A stretch of DNA of 64,000 nt from JAWKJY01 sp041393535 (lineage in GTDB: Bacteria > Actinomycetota > Thermoleophilia > Gaiellales > Gaiellaceae), in NCBI GenBank assembly GCA_041393535.1, contig JAWKJY010000004.1, forward strand, positions 434,001-498,000, written 5' to 3'. The position numbers and the translations under genes are program-made. The notes beneath the pieces are model-generated. The model saw only the letters and a list, made by a program, of their open reading frames with translations. It did not search any database and was not told where the DNA came from. Below, in pieces: positions 35,978-44,770 of this stretch (the stretch's first letter is position 1; every line of letters starts with the position of its first letter).

Positions 35978-36063
35978 GTGCGAAGGCTACGGGAGCGCCC
36001 GGGCGCGGAGGGTCGCAAGGGCGTCCCCCGGGCGGCTGGCCCGCCCGGGGGACGCGGGCACGG

Positions 36064-36597
36064 CTAGCCGTCGACCAGCGGGTGGCGCAGGTCGAAGCGG
36101 GCGCACAGCTCGGGCACGCTGCCGAAGTCCATCTCGAGCCCGTAGCGGGCGTTGACGGCCGCGAACCGATCGAGGTCGGGCGGGCCGCCCGCGGCGTCGG
36201 CGAAGACCCCGGCGACCTCGCGGAAGTAGTCCTCGAAGCCGGCGGGGGAGATCACCTCGACGATCCGGCAGGGCGTGTCGCCCGCGTTCCAGAACGTGTG
36301 CCACTCGCCGCGCGGCTTGAACACCCAGGCGCCGGGCCCCGCCTCGACGATCCGGTCGCCGAGGAGCCCGCCCATCGTTCCCTCGACGACGTACGAGAAC
36401 TCGTCCTCGCGGTGATGGAAGTGCAGTGGCGCCGCGAGCGTCCGCGGCGGGGTGGGGTGCTCGACGACCGAGAACCGCCGCCCGCTCTCGGCGCCCTCGA
36501 TCTTCCAGTGGATGCCGAGGCTCCCGAGGTCGACGAAGTCCCCCTCGGCGGGCTCGATGGCGAGGCGCTCGATCGTGGTCATGGCGTTGCGGGTCAT
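36064..36597 (-). CDS. Cupin-domain protein
   Basis: Small single-cupin protein of 177 residues. Cupin motif 1 is LHFHHREDEFSYVVEGTMGGL (His-His-Glu metal ligands), and motif 2 is GAWVFKPRGEWHTFWNAGDTP with its His. ATG with AAGGAG 6 nt upstream; a second ATG five codons later is less favoured. Divergent from a TetR gene with which it shares two operator-like palindromes. Likely a small-molecule dioxygenase or isomerase; substrate unknown. Confidence 0.82.
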   Translation of the reverse strand: MTRNAMTTIERLAIEPAEGDFVDLGSLGIHWKIEGAESGRRFSVVEHPTPPRTLAAPLHFHHREDEFSYVVEGTMGGLLGDRIVEAGPGAWVFKPRGEWHTFWNAGDTPCRIVEVISPAGFEDYFREVAGVFADAAGGPPDLDRFAAVNARYGLEMDFGSVPELCARFDLRHPLVDG

Positions 36598-36614
36598 CCG
36601 AGGCTCCTTTCGAT

Positions 36615-36680
36615 AAACAACACTGTTTCACCATAATGCACCGTCCGGGCTCGGAGCATGGTTCGGATAACACCACTGTT
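36615..36680. promoter_or_regulatory. Two TetR operator-like palindromes
   Basis: AAACA-ACAC-TGTTT (36615-36628) and AACA-CCAC-TGTT (36669-36680), about five helical turns apart, in an AT-rich island between the cupin and tetR genes. The second abuts the TAAAAT box (36684-36689), which lies 6 nt before the tetR ATG. Confidence 0.55.
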
Positions 36681-36695
36681 TTGTAAAATCTCGAC

Positions 36696-37289
36696 ATGGC
36701 CCGGAAGTACGAGATGCGTCGCCGCGCGGAGCGCGTGGAGGAGACGCGCCAGCGGATCACGGAAGCCGCGATGGAGCTGCACGGGACCCTCGGCCCCGCG
36801 CGGACGACGATCAGCGCGGTGGCCGAGCGTGCAGGCGTCGAGCGGCTGACTGTGTACCGGCACTTCCCGGACGAGTCGGCGCTCTTCCAGGCCTGCACGG
36901 CGCACTGGCTGGCGTTGAACCCGGTGCCCGACCCGCGCGCCTGGGCCGTGGTCGAGGACGTCCACGAGCGGCTGGCCCTCGCCCTCGGCGAGCTCTACGC
37001 CTGGTACCGAGGGACCGAGGAGATGATGTCGCGCTTCTTCCGCGACGGGCCGCTCGTCCCGGCGCTGGCCGGCCGCCTCGAGGAGTGGCGGGCCTACGAG
37101 CAGGCCGTCGTCGAGGTGCTCGCGGCCGGCTGGGGCGTCCGCGGTCGGCGTCGGCGCCTGCTGCTCGCGGCGCTCGCACACGCCGTCGCCTTCGGCACCT
37201 GGGCCTCGCTCGCCGGGAGCGGGCTCGCCGACGGCGAGGCGGTCGAGCTGATGCGCGGCCTGGTCGCGTCGGCCGCGGGCTACTCGTAG
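36696..37289 (+). CDS. TetR-family transcriptional repressor
   Basis: 197 residues. N-terminal helix-turn-helix RITEAAMELHGTLGPARTT, then AVAERAGVERLTVYRHFPDE (residues 41-60); the C-terminal ligand-binding helices have no close recognisable type. Leaderless promoter (TAAAAT, 6 nt). Expected to repress itself and the divergent cupin gene. Its stop region overlaps the converging phosphodiesterase by 10 nt. Confidence 0.9.
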   Translation: MARKYEMRRRAERVEETRQRITEAAMELHGTLGPARTTISAVAERAGVERLTVYRHFPDESALFQACTAHWLALNPVPDPRAWAVVEDVHERLALALGELYAWYRGTEEMMSRFFRDGPLVPALAGRLEEWRAYEQAVVEVLAAGWGVRGRRRRLLLAALAHAVAFGTWASLAGSGLADGEAVELMRGLVASAAGYS

Positions 37290-38904
37290 CCGAGGTCGCG
37301 GAGCCGCTCCACGATCCGCTGCTCCTCGTCCTCGGAGTAGGCAGACCGCTCGACCGGCCCGGCCTCGCGGTCGGCGCCGGCGGCGATCGTCGGCTCCTCG
37401 ACGTCGAGGATCTCTCGATCGCGGCGCCGTCGAGCCCGTGCGGCGCGATGCCGACGAGGCGCAGGATCGTGGCGGCGAGCTGGACGATCTCGGCGTCCTC
37501 GGCACGTCTGCCGGGCGGATCCGGGGCCGGCGGCGGCGAGGATCCGTGCAGCCCGTGGTGGCCGGAGTAGCCATAGAAGCTCTCCGGGTCGAGCCGGTCG
37601 TGCAGCTCGAACGCGGCGGGCCAGCGGCGCCGCGACGAGTCGACGTGGATCCGCTCGTCGTGCGGCAGGATCAGCAGCTCGGGAGCCTTGTCGAGGTAGG
37701 GGCCGCGGTAGAGCTCCTCCTTGCGCCGCACCGCGAAGGCGGGCTCGCCGGTGGCGGGATGGCGGATCGCGGCGAGCTCGTCGGCGAGCCGCTCGGCGTA
37801 GCGCGGATCGCGCCGTGCGCCCGAGGCCTCGCCGAGGAAGATCTGGCCGCCGGTCGCGTGGCAGTAGGCGCGCGTGCGCCCGAAGTCGACGTCCGCGAAG
37901 GCCCGGTCGGCGACCGGCGCGGGCAGCACGGGGACGAGGTCGGCGGCGCGGCCGTACCACGTCGTCGTCCGCGCGAGCCGCTGGTCGACGCGGGCCAGGC
38001 GCGTGCCGAGCTCGCCCTTCCCCTTGAACGGCTGGAGCGAACGGCGCCGGTAGCGCAGGTGGCCGGTCTCCTCGAGCCAGCGGTTGGCGTGGAAGTTCCA
38101 GTGGATCGGCTTCATGCCGTGGTCGGAGAGGACGATCGCGGTCGGCTCCTCGCCGTAGATCCGCGCCGCCTCGTCGATCAGGTCGCCGCACGCCCGGTCG
38201 ACCGCCTCGTACACCTGCACCAGCTCGTCGCCGGCATGCGCCGGGTCGTGGGCCGGGTGGGTCGTGTCGAGCCGGTTGTAGGCGAGGTGCCCGGCGAAGT
38301 CGGAGCTCATGAAGTCGACGCAGAGCACGCGCAGGTCGGGCTCGAGCTCCATCGCGAGCCGGCAGGTGTCGGCGATCTGGTCGACGTGCGCGAGCAGCTT
38401 CCGGTGGAACCCCGCGAAGTCCTCCCACCAGCGCTCCTTCATCGGGTGGTGCGAGGTGACGAGGTCGGGCTGGCGCTCGAGGATCCGCGCGCGAGCGGCA
38501 TCCGGGAGGATCGCCGGCCGCTCGGGGCCGCCGTAGCCGGTGACGAGCACGCCCGCGATCGACTCGGGCGGGAAGGTGAACGGCACGGTGACGAACGCCG
38601 AGCGCATGCCGGCGGCGCCGAGCGTCCGCCAGAACGGGGTGCCGGCGCGCGAGGCCGCGCTCTCGACGCGCTGGGGGCTGCGGTTCGGGTTCGTCGAGAA
38701 GTTGAAGATCCCGTGCCCGGCCGGGTTGAGGCCGGTGAGGAAGGACGACCACGCGGTCGGCGTGACGGCGGGGATCGTCGAGCGGAGCGAGCCGAAGGCG
38801 CCCTCGCGCGCGAGCCGGGAGATCGTCGGCAGCTTGCCCTGGCCGAGCAGCTCGCGGACGAGCGCGTCGTCGGCGCCGTCCAGGCCCAGGACGAGGAGCC
38901 TCAT
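37280..38904 (-). CDS. Alkaline phosphatase superfamily phosphodiesterase/nucleotide pyrophosphatase
   Basis: About 540 residues. VLGLDGADDALV at the start, the nucleophile region AVTPTAWSSFLTGLNPAGHGIF, then VDFMSSDFAGHLAYN, TAIVLSDHGMKPIHWNFHAN and, near the C-terminus, YSGHHGLHG carry the metal ligands. A one-base shift near 37,413 separates this from the last 45 residues (REILDVEEPTIAAGADRE, then EEQRIVERLRDLGYE); both parts together match the usual family end with a C-terminal YSEDEE tail. It resembles the enzyme at 29630-31018 in motif order. Possibly trims phosphodiesters of surface glycans or nucleotide sugars (inference). Confidence 0.8.
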
Positions 38905-39002
38905 CGGCGGCCGCGCGGCTCCGCCGGCTGCCCGACCCGCGCCGCGGCGCGCGAGCCCTGTGGGCGGATCGTCACGGAGTCGTCACACCCCGCCGGCCCC
39001 GC

Positions 39003-39115
39003 GTCGCACACGCGTGACGACTTTGCCGCTACGCTCGAAAGCGGGTGGAGGCGCGGGGTGGCCCCTCGGCGGCCCGAAGGGACATGTTCGGTCGGGACGT
39101 GGCCGCGCCGGACGC
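39003..39115 (+). repeat. Promoter-leader repeat element, copy 4
   Basis: The 34-nt block (GTCGCACACGCGTG, then TACGCTC) is followed by GCGGGTGGAGGCG and GGGGTGGCCCC, and then GGGACGTGGCCGCGCCGGAC starting exactly 64 nt after the -10 T, the same distance as in the copy at 61487. Confidence 0.55.
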
Positions 39116-39158
39116 GGCCGGGATGGACGGCGCTCATCGGCCCAGGATCCGCAGGTAG
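39084..39158 (+). CDS. Possible 24-residue peptide in the repeat element
   Basis: ATG preceded by GAAGGGAC opens MFGRDVAAPDAAGMDGAHRP and ends at TAG inside the converging glycosyltransferase gene. An in-frame GTG at 39099 gives MAAPDAAGMDG, similar to MAAPDVSGRD in the element at 42457. Real translation is uncertain. Confidence 0.25.
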   Translation: MFGRDVAAPDAAGMDGAHRPRIRR

Positions 39159-40249
39159 AGCGCCTCGAGCTGCTCCCCGGGATCGCCGAGCCGCTCGCGG
39201 ACGACGCGCTCGTTGCGCTCGCCGTAGCGCGCGCGCAACTCGGGGTCCTCGAGCAGCTTGAGCAGCGCCGCGGCGACGGCGTCCTCGTCCCGGCAGCCGA
39301 CGACCTCGCCGCCCTCGCCCTGCGTGATCCACTCGTCGATCGTGATCGCGTCGCCCATGATCATCGGAAGGCGCGACGCCATCGACTCGATCATCGACGC
39401 GGGCGTCGCGTCCGTGTCCGCGATCGAGACGCCCAGGTCGGACGACGCGCAGAGCTCGGGCAGCTCGTCCGGCCCGGCGAAGTGCATCGCAACGCGGTCG
39501 CGCAGCCCGAGCGTGTCGATCAGCGCCTCGGTCTCGGCGCGGGTCCAGCCGCCGCGCGCGGCGAGGATCAGCCGGGCGCGCGGCACGCCCGGCGAGATGC
39601 GCGCGAACGCCCGCAGGAGGACGTCCAGGTTCGTGTTGGGGCGGTAGTTGCGCAGCGACAGGATCACGAGCGAGTCGGCCGGCCACCCGAAGCGCTCCGC
39701 CAGCCCCTCGACGCGGCGGTCGGGGCCGAACGGGCGCAGGTCGACGTACCAGACGATCCGGTTCACCTTCTCCCTCGGAGCGCCCAGGCGGACGGTCTCC
39801 TCGGCGTTCGCGATCGACGAGACGACGTACTCGTCGCCCGCGGCGATCGACTCGGCGACCCAGCGGCGCCCGCGCGCCCGCTCCTTGCCGTACGTGAAGA
39901 TGTCCGTGTTCCACGGGCTCATCACCAGCGGGTGGCGCCCGGCCTGCGCGGCCCAGTGCCCGTACGGGAGCAGGTAGTGCGCATGGACGAGGTCGACGTC
40001 GAGCCGTCGCGCCAGCCGGCCGATCGCGCCGCCGATCGCGAACCGTCGCACCCCGCGGATCCGGGTCGCGAGCTCGAGGTCGCGCACGTCGTGCGCGGTG
40101 ATGCCCTGCAGCTCCTCCGGCCGTGGCGTGATGCGGTCGGAGACGATGTGCACCTCGTGGCCGCGCTCGGCGAGACGCCAGGCCCAGCGGAGGAAGATGA
40201 TCGAGCGCCCGTCGCCGATTCCGAGCAGGCGGAGGGGTCTCTCGGGCAC
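39134..40249 (-). CDS. Glycosyltransferase, GT4 family
   Basis: GT-B enzyme of 371 residues. LLGIGDGRSIIFLRWAWRLAERGHEV at the N-terminus, DVDLVHAHYLLPYG, the hinge/donor region LVILSLRNYRPNTNLDVLL, then ELCASSDLGVSIADTDATPASMIESMASRLP containing the nucleotide-sugar Glu motif. The GTG start has TAGAAT 8 nt upstream, so the longer upstream frame is rejected. Cytoplasmic; probably adds a sugar during assembly of the surface glycan. Confidence 0.87.
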   Translation of the reverse strand: MPERPLRLLGIGDGRSIIFLRWAWRLAERGHEVHIVSDRITPRPEELQGITAHDVRDLELATRIRGVRRFAIGGAIGRLARRLDVDLVHAHYLLPYGHWAAQAGRHPLVMSPWNTDIFTYGKERARGRRWVAESIAAGDEYVVSSIANAEETVRLGAPREKVNRIVWYVDLRPFGPDRRVEGLAERFGWPADSLVILSLRNYRPNTNLDVLLRAFARISPGVPRARLILAARGGWTRAETEALIDTLGLRDRVAMHFAGPDELPELCASSDLGVSIADTDATPASMIESMASRLPMIMGDAITIDEWITQGEGGEVVGCRDEDAVAAALLKLLEDPELRARYGERNERVVRERLGDPGEQLEALYLRILGR

Positions 40250-40358
40250 GAGTGGCGATTCTAGTCGGTCGCGTCCCCGGGCCGGCTCGGTTCGGTCGGC
40301 AGGGCTGTGCACGTTGCTACGATCGCCGGGCCGCCGTCGCCCCCGTCGGCGCCGCCCG

Positions 40359-41336
40359 ATGACGCACACGGAGATCGAACCCGAGGCCGCCGCTGCGCCC
40401 TCGCCCGGGGAGCTGGGGATGGTCTCGCTGGTCGTCCCGATCTTCGACGAGGCGAGGACGCTCGCCGAGGTCCACCGTCGCGCGAGCGCGACGCTCGCGA
40501 CGCTCGGGGTGCCCTACGAGGTGATCTACGTCGACGACGGGTCGCGCGACGGGTCGTGGGCGCTGATCGAGCAGCTCCATCGGGACGATCCGCACGTGCG
40601 TGCGGTGCGGTTCAAGCGCAACTTCGGTCAGCACCCCGCGATGCACGCGGGGCTCGTGCGGGCGCGCGGCGACGTCGTGGTGACGATGGACGCCGACCTC
40701 CAGAACTCCCCCGAGGACCTGCCGCGCCTCGTCGCCGCGGTCCAGGCCGGGGCCGACGTCGCGAGCGGCCGCCGGGTCGGGCGCGGTGAGGCGGACTCGT
40801 GGGGCCGAACGCTGCCGTCGCGGCTGATCAACGGGATGCTCCGCCGCTTCACGCGCGCGGAGATCTCCGACTTCGGCTGCGCCTTCAATGCCTACCGGCG
40901 CGACGCGGTCACGCCCGTGCTCGGGATGATCGGCAAGCAGAAGTTCACGAAGGCGCTCGTCCTCTCCGCCGGCGCGAGCGTCGTCGAGGTGGACATCGCG
41001 CACCAGGCGCGCGCCGACCAGTCGCGCTACTCCCCGGTCCGGCTGACCCGCCTGGCGCTGCACGTGCTCGCCGGGTTCTGGCCGCAGCCGATCCAGTGGG
41101 CCGGGGTCGCGATCGGTTTCGTCTGCTCGCTCCTCGCCGTCGCCGTGTTCGTCTGGGGCATCGTGCTGTGGGCGCTCAGGCACGATTTCCCGGGCCCGCT
41201 CTTCCTCGGTGGGCTCGTGCTCGGCGTCCTGGGCGTCCAGGGGTTCGTCCTCGCGCTGGTCGGGGAGTACCTCGGGAGGATCCAGCGCGACGTCGAGGGA
41301 CGGCCGCTGTACACCATCGAGCGGGAGATCTCGTGA
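40359..41336 (+). CDS. GT2 glycosyltransferase with two C-terminal membrane helices
   Basis: 325 residues. GT-A domain: VSLVVPIFDEARTLAEVH, EVIYVDDGSRDGSW, TMDADLQNSPEDLP (the DxD-type metal motif) and DFGCAFNAYRRDAV. Two C-terminal helices (WAGVAIGFVCSLLAVAVFVWG, then a second one) are as in polyprenyl-phosphate sugar transferases of the ArnC/DPM1 type. It likely makes a polyprenyl-phosphate-linked sugar. TACGAT stands 35 nt before the ATG. The dehydratase start overlaps its stop. Confidence 0.88.
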   Translation: MTHTEIEPEAAAAPSPGELGMVSLVVPIFDEARTLAEVHRRASATLATLGVPYEVIYVDDGSRDGSWALIEQLHRDDPHVRAVRFKRNFGQHPAMHAGLVRARGDVVVTMDADLQNSPEDLPRLVAAVQAGADVASGRRVGRGEADSWGRTLPSRLINGMLRRFTRAEISDFGCAFNAYRRDAVTPVLGMIGKQKFTKALVLSAGASVVEVDIAHQARADQSRYSPVRLTRLALHVLAGFWPQPIQWAGVAIGFVCSLLAVAVFVWGIVLWALRHDFPGPLFLGGLVLGVLGVQGFVLALVGEYLGRIQRDVEGRPLYTIEREIS

Positions 41337-42328
41337 CGCCCAGCCCCAAGCGCATCCTCGTCACCGGCGGAGCCGGATTCATCTCGTCGAACATGATCCG
41401 GCACCTGCTCGCGGCGACCCCGCACGAGGTCGTGTCGCTCGACGCGCTGACGTACGCGGGGAACATGGACAACCTCGCCGACGTGATGGGGCACGAGCGG
41501 CTGACGTTCGTGCACGGGGACATCCGCGACCCCGGGCTCGTCGCCGACGCGGTCGCGTCGGTGGACGTGATCGTGAACGCGGCCGCCGAGTCGCACGTCG
41601 AGAAGTCGATCCTCGAGGGCGCCTCCGAGTTCGTGACGACGAACGTGGAGGGGACCCAGATCCTGCTGGACGCGATCCGGCGGACGCCGGTCGAGCGGTT
41701 CGTGCTGATCTCGTCGAGCGAGGTGTACGGCACGGCGCGCTCGGCGCCGATGGACGAGGAGCACCCGCTCGACCCGCGCAGCCCGTACGCCGCCACGAAG
41801 GCGGGCGGCGACCGGCTCGCCTACTCGTACTGGGTCACGTACGGGCTGCCAGTCGTGATCGTCCGCCCGTTCAACAACTACGGGCCGTACCAGCATCCCG
41901 AGAAGGTGATCCCGCGGTTCATCACGCAGGCGCTGCAGGACCTCCCGCTCACGATCCACGGCGACGGCAGCGCGAGCCGGGACTGGCTGTACGTGACCGA
42001 CGACGCGGAGGCGATCGAGGCAGTGATCGAGGCGGACGTCGACGCGATCGCCGGCGAGGTGCTGAACGTCGCGACGGGCGTCGACATCAGCGTGTCCGAC
42101 ATCGCCGACCTCGTCCTCGAGGGGCTCGGGAAGCCGTCGTCGCTGAAGACGCACGTTCCCGATCGGCCCGGACAGGTCGACCGTCACATCGGCTCGACGG
42201 AGAAGGCGGAGCGGCTGCTCGGCTGGCGCGCGCGCACGACCTTCGAGCAGGGGCTCGAGCGGACGATCGCCTGGTACGCGGACAACCGCGCCTGGTGGGA
42301 GTCCGCGGCGACGGCCCGCCCCAGGTAG
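41333..42328 (+). CDS. rfbB: dTDP-glucose 4,6-dehydratase-like NAD-dependent epimerase/dehydratase
   Basis: Extended SDR of 331 residues. RILVTGGAGFISSNMIRHL binds NAD; LDALTYAGNMDNL is the RmlB hallmark; SSSEVYGTA and SPYAATKAGGDRL give the catalytic Ser/Thr and YxxxK; RPFNNYGPYQHPEKVIPRFI and GSASRDWLYVTDDAEA bind the nucleotide sugar. It converts an NDP-hexose to a 4-keto-6-deoxy form, a step towards 6-deoxy- or aminosugars. GTG start overlapping the GT2 stop. UDP-sugar specificity cannot be excluded. Confidence 0.85.
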   Translation: MTPSPKRILVTGGAGFISSNMIRHLLAATPHEVVSLDALTYAGNMDNLADVMGHERLTFVHGDIRDPGLVADAVASVDVIVNAAAESHVEKSILEGASEFVTTNVEGTQILLDAIRRTPVERFVLISSSEVYGTARSAPMDEEHPLDPRSPYAATKAGGDRLAYSYWVTYGLPVVIVRPFNNYGPYQHPEKVIPRFITQALQDLPLTIHGDGSASRDWLYVTDDAEAIEAVIEADVDAIAGEVLNVATGVDISVSDIADLVLEGLGKPSSLKTHVPDRPGQVDRHIGSTEKAERLLGWRARTTFEQGLERTIAWYADNRAWWESAATARPR

Positions 42329-42335
42329 GCGCGCC

Positions 42336-42362
42336 GCGCCCGCCGGGGCCCATGGCGGGCGC
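42336..42362 (+). terminator. Hairpin after rfbB
   Basis: GCGCCCGCC-N9-GGCGGGCGC, a perfect 9-bp stem 7 nt after the stop codon; no T-run. Confidence 0.6.
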
Positions 42363-42456
42363 TCAGACGGCGAGGGCCGCCAACGCGCGCGCCTGCTGGC
42401 CGGCACGTCCGCGCGGGCCGGCTGTGGACGGATCGGCACACCATCGTGGCGCATCC

Positions 42457-42605
42457 GTGCGCAACGCGCGCGTCGTTCGGCGGTAGGCTCGTTGCCGGCG
42501 GCACGTGGTACCCCCACCCTGGGCGGGAGGCCAGGCGACGGGCGGCCCCTTCGGCCATGCCCGTTCGAGACGCGGCCGGGAGGGGCATGGCGGCGCCGGA
42601 CGTGT
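42457..42605 (+). repeat. Promoter-leader repeat element, copy 5
   Basis: The 34-nt block (GTGCGCAACGCG, then TAGGCTC) is followed by GGCGGCACGTGG, the hairpin core CCCCCACCCTGGGCGGG (42511-42527) and GGGGCATGGCGGCGCCGGAC (42582-42601), which matches the element at 39003 at 17 of 20 bases. ATGs at 42557 and 42587 could open MPVRDAAGRGMAAPDVSGRD; the frame then stays open antisense to the kinase, so a real peptide is doubtful. Confidence 0.55.
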
Positions 42606-42744
42606 CCGGACGGGACACGTCCCGGACGGGTCGGCGGAAGGGGGAGCCCCTGCCTTCCGCCGCCACGGCGGTCGCCAGCGGCGTGGGGGCCGCTGCGCTC
42701 ACAACCCTGATGGCCGCCCCGCCGCCCCGCGCCCGGGCGAGCCG

Positions 42745-44524
42745 TCAGGCCACGCGGTCGCCGCTGTCGCGGGCGGAGACCACGTCGTGCTGCCCGGCGC
42801 CCGCTGCGAGCGGCAGGTACACCGTGAACGTCGTGCCCGCGCCCGGCTGGCTGGACACGGCGATCGCCCCGCCGCTCCGCGCGACGATCCCGTGCACGGT
42901 CGCGAGGCCGAGGCCGGCGCCCTCGACGAGGGGCTTCGTCGTGAAGAACGGCTCGAAGACCCGGGCGCAGGTCGCCTCGTCCATCCCCGCCCCCGTGTCC
43001 GAGACCGAGAGCGCGGCGGTCGCGCCCGACAGCGGCGGGCCCTCGTGGGCGGCGGCGCGCAGGGTGAGCGCCCCGCCCGTCGGCATCGCCTCGCACGCGT
43101 TGCCGACGAGCTCGTCGAGCACGGCGCGCAGGCTCGCGGCGTCGGCCCGAACGGGACCGAGGGCCCGGTCGAGCTCCAGCACCAGCTCGATCCCCGCTCC
43201 GGCGCGCTCCCGGAGGCGCGGCTCGAGCTCGCGGAGCAGCTCGACCAGGTCGACCTCGCCCAGGCGCAGCAGCTGCTGATGCCCGAGCGCGAGCAGCTGG
43301 CGCACGAGCGCGCTCGCGCGCTCGGCCGCCTGGCGCACCTCCGTCGCGTCCTCCCGGAGCTGGGAGCCGGCACCGGCGTCCTCGATGATCAGGTCGGCGT
43401 TCCCGAGGATGACCTGCAGCTCGTTGTTGAAGTCGTGCGCGACGGCGCCGGCGAGACGCCCGACCGCCTCGACGCGCCGCGACGAGGCGAGCTGCTCCTC
43501 GAGCCGGAGGCGCTCGCGCTCCGCGGCGTCCGCCGCGCGGCGTGGCCGAGCACGCTCGCCACGCCGGCGAGGACGTCCCGCTGCTCGCCCGTGAGCGGGC
43601 CGTCCGCCCGGGCGACCGCGAGCGCGCGGTCGGTGCCCGGCACGACGACCTCGGCGCCCGGATCGGCCGCGCCGACGACGCGGCACGCGCGGCCGAGGAG
43701 CGCGCACGCGCGCGCGGTCGCCTCTGCCTCGAGCTTCGCGATGTCCGTCTGCTCGATCGCGAGCCTGCCGAGCGACGCGAGCTCGCGCTGCGCCCGCTCC
43801 TGCCGCGCGAGCGCCTCGCGCTGGCCGACCACGCGCGCGACCAGGCCGAGCTCGCGCCGGCGCAGGACGAAGACGAGCGCGCAGATCAGCGCGACCATCG
43901 CGACCCCGATCGGGCCGTACCAGGCGCTTGGCCCGTCGTCGCGGAGGAGCAGGCCGAGCGACAGGCTCGCGGTCGCCAGCGCGAGCTGGGCGAGCAGCAC
44001 GCGTCCGCCGTACACGTACGTCGCGTAGACGCCGATCCAGGTGTAGAAGAGGACGGCGACCACGAGCGCGTCGCCGGCCAGCGCGACGACGACCCCGATC
44101 ACGCACCACCCGGTCAGCGTGCTCGTCAGGAGGAACCAGTGCGGCAGGCGGTCGTAGGCCGTGATGTGGACGGCGAAGGCGCCGAGCCCCGCGAGCGTCA
44201 GCAGGGCGAGTGCGGCGTCGTGCCGACCGCCCGCGTCCGGGACGAGCAGCATCAGCAGCTGGAAGACCGCGCCGAGCAGCCAGAGGTACGCGAAGTTCCG
44301 CGCGACGAAGGCGCGCTCGCGCCGCGCGGCGTCCTCCGGCGGGAGCCCCGCCTCGTCGACGCCGACGTCGAGCCAGAGCCGGTGGGCGAGCCACGGCCGG
44401 CGGGCGCGGAGCGCCTCGACCCGGGCGGCGAGCGCGCTCAGGGAGCGTCCCCCGACCGCGGTGCGCGAGGACGATCGGCCGGGCTCCCGGGCGGGTGATC
44501 GGTGCTGCGCGCGTCGTGGTCCAC
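42745..44524 (-). CDS. Membrane-bound sensor histidine kinase, two frameshifts
   Basis: An N-terminal membrane part of about six helices (FAYLWLLGAVFQLLMLLVPDA to ALICALVFVLRRRELG), a coiled coil (QREALARQERAQRELAS), a GAF-like stretch, then the kinase core: AVAHDFNNELQVILGNAD (phospho-acceptor His), DELVGNACEAMPTGG (N box), VSDTGAGMDE (G1), VFEPFFTTK (F) and GAGLGLATVHGIV (G2). No receiver domain or neighbouring response regulator. Breaks near 44,440 and 43,550 split the frame. The GTG at 44524 has GGAGG 4 nt upstream and is the best start found, but this is tentative. Signal unknown. Confidence 0.72.
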
Positions 44525-44770
44525 GGGTCCTCCGGCCCGAGGCGACGACGCGCGCGATTCCCGCCGGGCGTGCCGTGCGGTCGTCTCCCCCCGGGGATCG
44601 GTCGCTCGCTCGGCCAGTTGAGCGGCGTGCCGGGCCCGCCGCCTACCCTAGATGCTGGACCGACGGCCGCGCGACACCGCCCGGCGCCGAACCGTGATGA
44701 CCGACCCGAGCACCCGCCCCAGCCCTCCGGCTGTCCCTGCGCGCGCGGCCGCGGCCGCTCGCGTCGCCCC

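Larger units (their letters stand above)
42329..42744. other. Convergent intergenic region
   Basis: About 415 nt between rfbB and the converging histidine kinase. Besides the rfbB hairpin it holds a promoter-leader repeat element from 42457; nothing further is supported. Confidence 0.5.

Noticed and set aside
42446..43279. Long plus-strand ORF beginning in the repeat element at 42457
   Set aside because: Past about 42,750 it is antisense to the histidine kinase core, whose ordered motifs are convincing; at most a short N-terminal peptide could be real.
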